Positions 58,803 through 64,000 of a stretch of 64,000 nucleotides of DNA are shown here, in pieces. The notes beneath the pieces are model-generated. The model saw only the letters and a program-made list of their open reading frames with translations, had not been told where the DNA came from and searched no databases. Made by a program: the position numbers and the translations under genes. Position 1 is the stretch's first letter, and every line of letters starts with the position of its first letter. The stretch comes from Archaeoglobaceae archaeon. GTDB lineage: Archaea; Halobacteriota; Archaeoglobi; Archaeoglobales; Archaeoglobaceae. The stretch covers positions 20,120-84,119 of the forward strand of contig JANXDX010000013.1 in the NCBI GenBank assembly GCA_025058735.1. The letters are read 5' to 3'.

Positions 58803-60218
58803 TTAAGAGGCTGCAATCTTTTCCGCTGCAACAACTTCTGGAGGTTTCTTTCTATATTTCGGATGATACTTCTCTATCCACTTCTTTTCAACTTTCGTCA
58901 ACTCTCTCTCAGGTAGCATCGATAAAAGCTCCCAGCCCAAGTCCAAAGTGTACTCGATGTCTCTATCTTCATACTTTCCTTGATTTACAAACCTCCTTTC
59001 AAATTCATCTGCAAACTTCAAGAACAGTCTATCTCTTTCACTTAAAGCCTCTTCACCTACTATAGCTACTAGACCTCTCAGATCTACACCTTCGGCGTAA
59101 GCTGCATACATCTGATCGTTCCACTGTTTGTGATCCTCCCTAGTAAGTCCCGGCCCTATTCCTTCTTTTTGCAACCTGCTTAGAGATGGTAAGACATCTA
59201 TTGGAGGATATATACCTTTAGCATGCAAAACTCTGCTTAGAACTATCTGCCCTTCAGTTATGTAACCTGTTAAGTCAGGGATCGGATGAGTTATATCATC
59301 TCCTGGCATTGTTAAAATTGGCATCTGAGTTATCGTACCTTTTCTACCCCTAATTCTTCCGGCTCTTTCGTAGTTAGTTGCTAGATCAGTGTACATGTAA
59401 CCTGGATAACCTCTTCTTCCCGGAACTTCTTCTCTTGCAGCACTTATCTCTCTCAAAGCTTCGCAGTAGTTTGTCATATCTGTAAGTATAACTAGGATGT
59501 GCAGATCGTATTCGTAAGCTAAGAATTCTGCTGCAGTTAAAGCCATCCTAGGAGTAATTAACCTTTCGATCGCAGGATCGTTTGCCAAGTTAAGGAAAAC
59601 TACAGCCCTTTCTAATGCACCTGTCTTTTCAAATTCGTTCATGAATTTGTAAGCTTCTTCATAAGTTATTCCCATCGCTGCAAATATTACTGCAAACTCC
59701 TCTTCCTGCCCTCTAACCTTTGCTTGCCTTGCTATCTGCAAAGCTATATCGTTGTGAGGTAGACCGCTTCCACTGAATATTGGTAACTTCTGCCCTCTAA
59801 CTAATGTGTTCATTCCATCTATTGCAGAAATTCCAGTCTGTATGAATTCTCTTGGATATTTTCTAGCGTAAGGATTTATAGCTGTTCCAACTATCGGTCT
59901 TTTTTCTTCTGGAACAACAGGTGGACCACCATCTATCGGTTCACCACGTCCATTGAATATTCTTCCAAGCATATCTTTTGAACAGCTCAATCTTACGATG
60001 TCCCCAGTGAAACGGACAGTGCTAGCTTTATCTATACCCCTCGTCCCCTCAAAAACCTGCACAACTACTATATCTCTAGAAGTATCTAGTACTTGTCCTT
60101 TTCTAGTACTTCCATCTGGTAAAGTTATTGTAACAAGTTCACCGTAAGCAACTGGTTCTGTCTTTTCAACAAAAACAAGAGGGCCTGCAACTTGTGTTAT
60201 AGTTCTGTACTCTTTCAT
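58803..60218 (-). CDS. atpB: A-type ATP synthase subunit B (non-catalytic)
   Basis: A 471-residue regulatory subunit of the A1 hexamer. The P-loop position reads [20 protein letters not shown], without the Walker lysine, as expected for subunit [21 protein letters not shown] opens the protein; [40 protein letters not shown] and [15 protein letters not shown] follow. Encoded three bases after atpA. Confidence 0.98.
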   Translation of the reverse strand: MKEYRTITQVAGPLVFVEKTEPVAYGELVTITLPDGSTRKGQVLDTSRDIVVVQVFEGTRGIDKASTVRFTGDIVRLSCSKDMLGRIFNGRGEPIDGGPPVVPEEKRPIVGTAINPYARKYPREFIQTGISAIDGMNTLVRGQKLPIFSGSGLPHNDIALQIARQAKVRGQEEEFAVIFAAMGITYEEAYKFMNEFEKTGALERAVVFLNLANDPAIERLITPRMALTAAEFLAYEYDLHILVILTDMTNYCEALREISAAREEVPGRRGYPGYMYTDLATNYERAGRIRGRKGTITQMPILTMPGDDITHPIPDLTGYITEGQIVLSRVLHAKGIYPPIDVLPSLSRLQKEGIGPGLTREDHKQWNDQMYAAYAEGVDLRGLVAIVGEEALSERDRLFLKFADEFERRFVNQGKYEDRDIEYTLDLGWELLSMLPERELTKVEKKWIEKYHPKYRKKPPEVVAAEKIAAS

Positions 60219-60221
60219 ACA

Positions 60222-61946
60222 CTACACCCCCAAATTCTTTTTTATCTTTTCAAGCGAAGCCTCCAAAACTGACTTGTAATCCTTCTCGTATTTTGATTTT
60301 AGAAATTCTACAATTCCATCTACGTTTATTATTTCTTCTACTGATTTTCCAGATTCGAGAGCTTTGTAAAACATTTCGTTCAATCTTTTTATAGCTTTCA
60401 TCATATCGTACTGCTTTTGTGGACTGCAGTAGCTGTCAACTTCGTGGTAAGCGTACTGTATCAAGTAGAAATCTTTAATTATCCTTGCAACTTCTAGCAA
60501 TAAACGCTGAGATTCTGGTAAAGCATCACTTCCAACCAATTGAACTATTTCTTGCAGATTTGCTTCTTCCTGCAAAACTTCCATCATCCACCTTCTCAAC
60601 TCAGGCCACTCTTCTGAAACATTATTTTTGAACCAATCGTTCAAGGTGTCTATGTACAAGCTATAACTTATCAGCCAATTTATCGCTGGGAAGTGTCTCC
60701 TTCCAGCTAGCTTAGCATCAAGTCCCCAGAAGGCTTTAACGATTCTCAAGGTGTTTTGCGTTACTGGCTCACTGAAATCTCCTCCAGGTGGAGAAACTGC
60801 GCCAACTACACTTACACTTCCTATTAATCCTGATAAAGTTTTTACTCTTCCAGCTCTTTCATAGAATTCAGCTAATCTAGAAGCTAGGTATGCTGGATAA
60901 CCTTCTTCTCCAGGCATCTCCTCAAGTCTACCAGAAATTTCCCTCATAGCTTCAGCCCATCTCGAAGTTGAATCTGCCTGAATTGCCACATCATATCCCA
61001 TATCTCTGAAGTATTCGGCCATCGTAATTCCAGTATAAACTGATGCTTCTCTCGCAGCTACTGGCATGTTAGATGTGTTTGCAACTAAAACGGTTCTTTC
61101 CATCAAAGGTCTTCCTGTTCTAGGATCTTCTAGCTCTGGAAATTCCTCAAGAACTTCTGTCATCTCGTTTCCCCTTTCTCCGCATCCGATGTAAACTATT
61201 ACATTTGCATCGCTCCACTTAGCTAATTGATGCTGCATCACAGTTTTTCCACTTCCAAACGGTCCTGGAATTGCTGCAGTACCTCCTTTAGCTATTGGGA
61301 AAAATGTATCAAATATCCTTTGTCCAGTTATAAGTGGTACTACTGGTGGGAGCTTTTCTAAGTAAGGTCTTGGAATCCTTACTGGCCATTTGTGATATAG
61401 TTTCAACTCAGTCTCATCAGCTAGTACTGCTATTGTCTCTTCAACTGTAAAACTTCCTTCGTAGATTTCTCTTATCTCACCGCCTTTTACGTTTGGTGGA
61501 ACTAATATTCTGTGCTCAACCATTGGACTTTCTTGAACTTTTCCAATTATTTCTCCAGGCTTAACTTTTTCTCCTTTCTTTACTGTTGGTTTAAATTCCC
61601 ACTTCTTTTTCCTATCCAAAGCAAAAGCTTCAAGTCCTCTTGTTATGAAATCTCCTGCTTTTTCTTTTAGTACTGGTAGAGGTCTCTGAACTCCGTCGTA
61701 GATGTTACCTATTAATCCCGGTCCAAGCTCAACGCTTAAAGGCATTCCAGTATTTACAACTTTTTCTCCTGGCTTAATACCAGAAGTATCTTCGTACACT
61801 TGGATCAAAACTCTTTCTCCAGCTAATCCAACTACCTCCCCCATTAAACCTTCTTCTCCAACTTTAACAAGATCGTACATTCTAGCTTTTAAACCTTCAG
61901 CTACGACGAGTGGGCCTGATATTCTATAAATTTCACCTACTTCCAT
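60222..61946 (-). CDS. atpA: A-type ATP synthase subunit A (catalytic)
   Basis: A 574-residue catalytic subunit. The P-loop [20 protein letters not shown] near residue 230 is the A-type form of the Walker motif; the A-specific non-homologous insert lies around 110-190. [40 protein letters not shown] and [19 protein letters not shown] are conserved. No intein is present, unlike some archaeal atpA genes. Its start overlaps atpF by ten bases. Confidence 0.98.
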   Translation of the reverse strand: MEVGEIYRISGPLVVAEGLKARMYDLVKVGEEGLMGEVVGLAGERVLIQVYEDTSGIKPGEKVVNTGMPLSVELGPGLIGNIYDGVQRPLPVLKEKAGDFITRGLEAFALDRKKKWEFKPTVKKGEKVKPGEIIGKVQESPMVEHRILVPPNVKGGEIREIYEGSFTVEETIAVLADETELKLYHKWPVRIPRPYLEKLPPVVPLITGQRIFDTFFPIAKGGTAAIPGPFGSGKTVMQHQLAKWSDANVIVYIGCGERGNEMTEVLEEFPELEDPRTGRPLMERTVLVANTSNMPVAAREASVYTGITMAEYFRDMGYDVAIQADSTSRWAEAMREISGRLEEMPGEEGYPAYLASRLAEFYERAGRVKTLSGLIGSVSVVGAVSPPGGDFSEPVTQNTLRIVKAFWGLDAKLAGRRHFPAINWLISYSLYIDTLNDWFKNNVSEEWPELRRWMMEVLQEEANLQEIVQLVGSDALPESQRLLLEVARIIKDFYLIQYAYHEVDSYCSPQKQYDMMKAIKRLNEMFYKALESGKSVEEIINVDGIVEFLKSKYEKDYKSVLEASLEKIKKNLGV

Positions 61947-62242
61947 AGATCAACACCTATCGCCTTTCTTATCTTTTCCCTAATTTCTTCAACAACCTCC
62001 TCACTACCACCTACGGCAATAAAAGTTGGCTCAACACTTTCATAAACTTCTCTCTTTAAATAAGTTGGTAACTTTTTCATGAGTTCCTGCTGAACTGCGA
62101 CGATCCCTATATCTTTTCTATTTAAAAGTTCTCTTATAGCTTCGACAAGCTGTTTCTCATCCTTAACTTCGTATAAGTCGGTAATTCCGGCCAGCATAAA
62201 TCCTGTTACGAATTCCTGATCTCCAACTACAGCCAACTTCAT
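61937..62242 (-). CDS. atpF: A-type ATP synthase subunit F
   Basis: A 101-residue Rossmann-like stalk subunit. [20 protein letters not shown] is the typical N-terminus; [16 protein letters not shown] and PTFIAVGG follow, and the C-terminal helix ends KAIGVDLWK. It overlaps atpC by four bases and atpA by ten. Confidence 0.96.
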   Translation of the reverse strand: MKLAVVGDQEFVTGFMLAGITDLYEVKDEKQLVEAIRELLNRKDIGIVAVQQELMKKLPTYLKREVYESVEPTFIAVGGSEEVVEEIREKIRKAIGVDLWK

Positions 62243-63264
62243 ACGATCACCAACTGACTTTCTATTTCCTCTGTCGGCATATTAAGCCATTTACCCCAGG
62301 CAATTATTCTTATGTTATCAACTTCAACTTTTTTCAATACAATGTATTGAAGAACTGGAAGAATGCTTAAAGGATAGTTACTAGCCCTTTTTGCAACCGC
62401 TCTTATCCAAGCTCTGTCTATGCTTACTTCAGCTAGAGACAAGCTTCTACTTATTTTTCCTGTAACTTCCCTAAACCAGTAATTTTCCAGAGATTTAACA
62501 AATTCTTCAAACGAAAGAGTTACGAGTTTTCTAATCTCATCTTCAGTTAATTCATAACCTCCTGGTATAATTTTATTGAGAATATCTTCCGCTGATATAT
62601 CTTCAGCTTTCAACCTCAAAATCGTCTTTAAATTTCTAACATCTATTTCCATTCTTATAAAATTGAGAAAGAGGTTCGTTTCAAAATCTTTTGCTTGTAT
62701 CGATATTAACCTTTTGTAGTAAAGTTTGTACAACTCATCCTCAACAACGTTCATCGGTGTTGAGGCGATCTTTAAAACTACTTCTCCATAAGGAGTAGCT
62801 TCAAGTTCTTTAACTATTTCTTCAATATCTTTTGTCAGCAAAGCCTTTAGATGATCTTGATTTAACTCACCAGCTGGAATTAAAGTTTCTTCGATTCTTG
62901 ACTGTTCGATCTTCGCTGTCTTCCCCCTCAATATATTTATTATATTCCAAACATCCCATCTTTTGAAGTATTCTGAAAGAAGTTCTCTTGCTTCTCCAAA
63001 AGAGACTTGTAAAATTTTTTTATAAGTCCTTGCTAGATTTGCGTAGAGGGCATAATCTAAAAGTCTAGGACCAGAATACTTGTAAGCATATTCATCTATT
63101 TCTTTTTTGTACTCAAGTTCTTCAAGAAATCTAGTTACTTCATCTAAACTCATGTTCAACAATTTTCTAAAATCTTCTGCTTTCAAAAGTCTACTCTTCA
63201 TGACTTTCGTCCTTGCAACAATGTAAGCGTAAGCTGTTTTATTTCTAATCATAATTTCACCCAA
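62239..63264 (-). CDS. atpC: A-type ATP synthase subunit C (V-type d-like)
   Basis: A 341-residue coupling subunit that links the central stalk to the proteolipid ring. YAYIVARTKVMKSRLLKAED at the N-terminus, WDVWNIINILRGKTA and the matching RNLKTILRLKAEDISAEDIL, and PLSILPVLQYIVLKKVEVDN near the end are family features of this three-fold repeated helical protein. Overlaps atpE by eight bases. Confidence 0.97.
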   Translation of the reverse strand: MGEIMIRNKTAYAYIVARTKVMKSRLLKAEDFRKLLNMSLDEVTRFLEELEYKKEIDEYAYKYSGPRLLDYALYANLARTYKKILQVSFGEARELLSEYFKRWDVWNIINILRGKTAKIEQSRIEETLIPAGELNQDHLKALLTKDIEEIVKELEATPYGEVVLKIASTPMNVVEDELYKLYYKRLISIQAKDFETNLFLNFIRMEIDVRNLKTILRLKAEDISAEDILNKIIPGGYELTEDEIRKLVTLSFEEFVKSLENYWFREVTGKISRSLSLAEVSIDRAWIRAVAKRASNYPLSILPVLQYIVLKKVEVDNIRIIAWGKWLNMPTEEIESQLVIV

Positions 63265-63823
63265 AAAGGATCTTTGAAACTTCGCTCATTTTTTGTTCGT
63301 AAACTCTGCTGAAAAACTGGTCAAAAGTTAAGTTTATTCTTATCTCACCTCTAGGATCTTCAAGTACTACTCCACCTAAACAATCGATGTTGCCGGCAAA
63401 AACGACGTTTAACTTTAATTCTTTCAACAAACTTTTAACTATATCTTCATCACCCTTTCTGCAATAGATCTTCATTCCCGCTTTAGCATTTTTACTTATC
63501 AAGTTCTTTAGCAATTTTTTCTTGGTTTCAGCATTCATTTCTAGAATTCTTTGTTTTACAATACTAAAAACTTGTTCAACGATCTCTTTTTGCTTGTTTA
63601 AGAGTGCTCTCTTCAATTCTAAATTTAAACTTGAAATTTCTTGTCTTCTAAGAGCATCAATCTCTTTTTCAGTATCGCTTCTAGTTTTTTCTAAAATTTT
63701 TTTAGCCTCTTCTTTAGCTTCCATCAAAATTTTATTAACTTCAGTTTCAGTTTCTTGCATTATCTTTTTTACAACTTCTTCACCTTTCTTCACAATCTCT
63801 TCAAGTACAGGTTCTAGGGGCAT
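63257..63823 (-). CDS. atpE: A-type ATP synthase subunit E (peripheral stalk)
   Basis: A 188-residue stator subunit: a long charged N-terminal coiled coil (EEAKKILEKTRSDTEKEIDA, LELKRALLNKQKEIVEQVFS) and a C-terminal alpha/beta head (GEIRINLTFDQFFSRVYEQK). Five bases after the end of atpK, overlapping atpC by eight. Confidence 0.96.
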   Translation of the reverse strand: MPLEPVLEEIVKKGEEVVKKIMQETETEVNKILMEAKEEAKKILEKTRSDTEKEIDALRRQEISSLNLELKRALLNKQKEIVEQVFSIVKQRILEMNAETKKKLLKNLISKNAKAGMKIYCRKGDEDIVKSLLKELKLNVVFAGNIDCLGGVVLEDPRGEIRINLTFDQFFSRVYEQKMSEVSKILFG

Positions 63824-63828
63824 CTACT

Positions 63829-64000
63829 TCACCCATAAGCAAACACTAGTATAAAGCCCATAACTAGACCGAAGATTACGATCGTTTCTGGAATAACTGT
63901 GAACAGCAGACCTAGTCCAAAAAATCCCCTATCCTCAGCTGTAGCTCCTACTGCAGCAGCTCCAATTCCACTTTCTCCAAGTCCAGCTCCAATTCCAGCA
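63829..64000 (-). CDS. atpK: A-type ATP synthase proteolipid subunit K (partial, 3' end)
   Basis: The last 56 codons of the ring subunit: AGIGAGLGESGIGAAAVGAT, then GFFGLGLLFTVIPETIVIFG and LVMGFILVFAYG before the stop at 63829. The ion-binding glutamate is in V-I-P-E-T-I. No further sodium-motif residues can be judged from this part. The gene continues beyond the window edge and heads the visible K-E-C-F-A-B-D order. Confidence 0.95.
   Translation of the reverse strand, partial: AGIGAGLGESGIGAAAVGATAEDRGFFGLGLLFTVIPETIVIFGLVMGFILVFAYG

Noticed and set aside
60222..61946. Intein in atpA
   Set aside because: The P-loop region is continuous and the length (574 residues) is that of an intein-free subunit.

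Overview
The window is AT-rich, densely packed archaeal chromosome. The organism is most likely a member of the Archaeoglobales or a close euryarchaeal relative. Reasons: archaeal rpl37ae/rpoP, an A-type ATP synthase operon, Sec61-beta, Hef, Pus10 and the archaeal shikimate enzyme AroB'; a bacterial-type DNA gyrase B; a TyrA-chorismate mutase-PheA triple fusion of the kind known in Archaeoglobus fulgidus; an fprA-isf-afpA flavoprotein operon as in that species; a membrane-bound Vht-type [NiFe] hydrogenase; and an Hdr/Dsr-like membrane oxidoreductase with multihaem cytochromes c. Species assignment is inference. Many genes have a TATA-like box about 22-27 bp upstream of the start codon, implying leaderless mRNAs, and this decided several starts.

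Layout. 1-4 kb: the start of a ThiF/MoeB-like gene, gyrB, then rpl37ae-rpoP-DUF126 (mevalonate phosphate dehydratase small subunit)-site-2 protease. 4-6.3 kb: oxygen/redox defence operon fprA-isf-afpA. 6.5-8.3 kb: a small gene with an odd start, a decayed TnpB element, and a cas4 gene broken by what looks like a 340-bp inversion. 8.5-19 kb: a DedA-type protein, then the hydrogenase locus: hypA-(Mrp-type hypB)-hypD-hypC-hypE on one strand, hypF on the other, and vhtG-vhtA-cytochrome b-maturation protease. 19-21 kb: archaeal 8-oxoguanine glycosylase, an Lrp regulator and a divergent peroxiredoxin, then tRNA-Ala. 21.2-27.2 kb: a second TnpB relic, a radical SAM protein, a small housekeeping operon, and a decayed cobalamin/iron-type ABC transporter, ending at tRNA-Leu.

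27.6-45.5 kb: Lhr helicase-UbiA, CoA transferase, a secreted cysteine-rich protein, a MoaD/ThiS-like protein, aminotransferase with its Lrp regulator, PyrD, DapF, the aromatic amino acid genes, ferredoxin-PfkB kinase-Pus10, an HPS-RraA fusion and a Nudix hydrolase. 45.7-50.2 kb: Sec61-beta, an amidohydrolase, the Hdr-like fusion with two multihaem cytochromes, and a YdjM-like protein. 50.4-58.2 kb: tRNA-His, hisG, hef, small proteins, UPF0280, a flavoprotein, isocitrate dehydrogenase and a radical SAM protein. 58.1-64 kb: the A-ATP synthase operon K-E-C-F-A-B-D, with K cut by the window edge.

Together the genes suggest an anaerobe that oxidises H2 at the outer membrane face (Vht hydrogenase and cytochrome b to quinone; UbiA fits menaquinone synthesis), passes electrons through Hdr/Dsr-like and cytochrome c modules, makes ATP with the A-type synthase and detoxifies oxygen with FprA and peroxiredoxin. 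The unusual material lies mostly in three decaying islands (about 6.9-8.3, 21.3-22.3 and 25.1-27.1 kb) and in details: the inverted cas4, a similar palindrome at two redox promoters, an ATC at the expected start position, a CXCH haem-like motif, and Mrp-type HypB.
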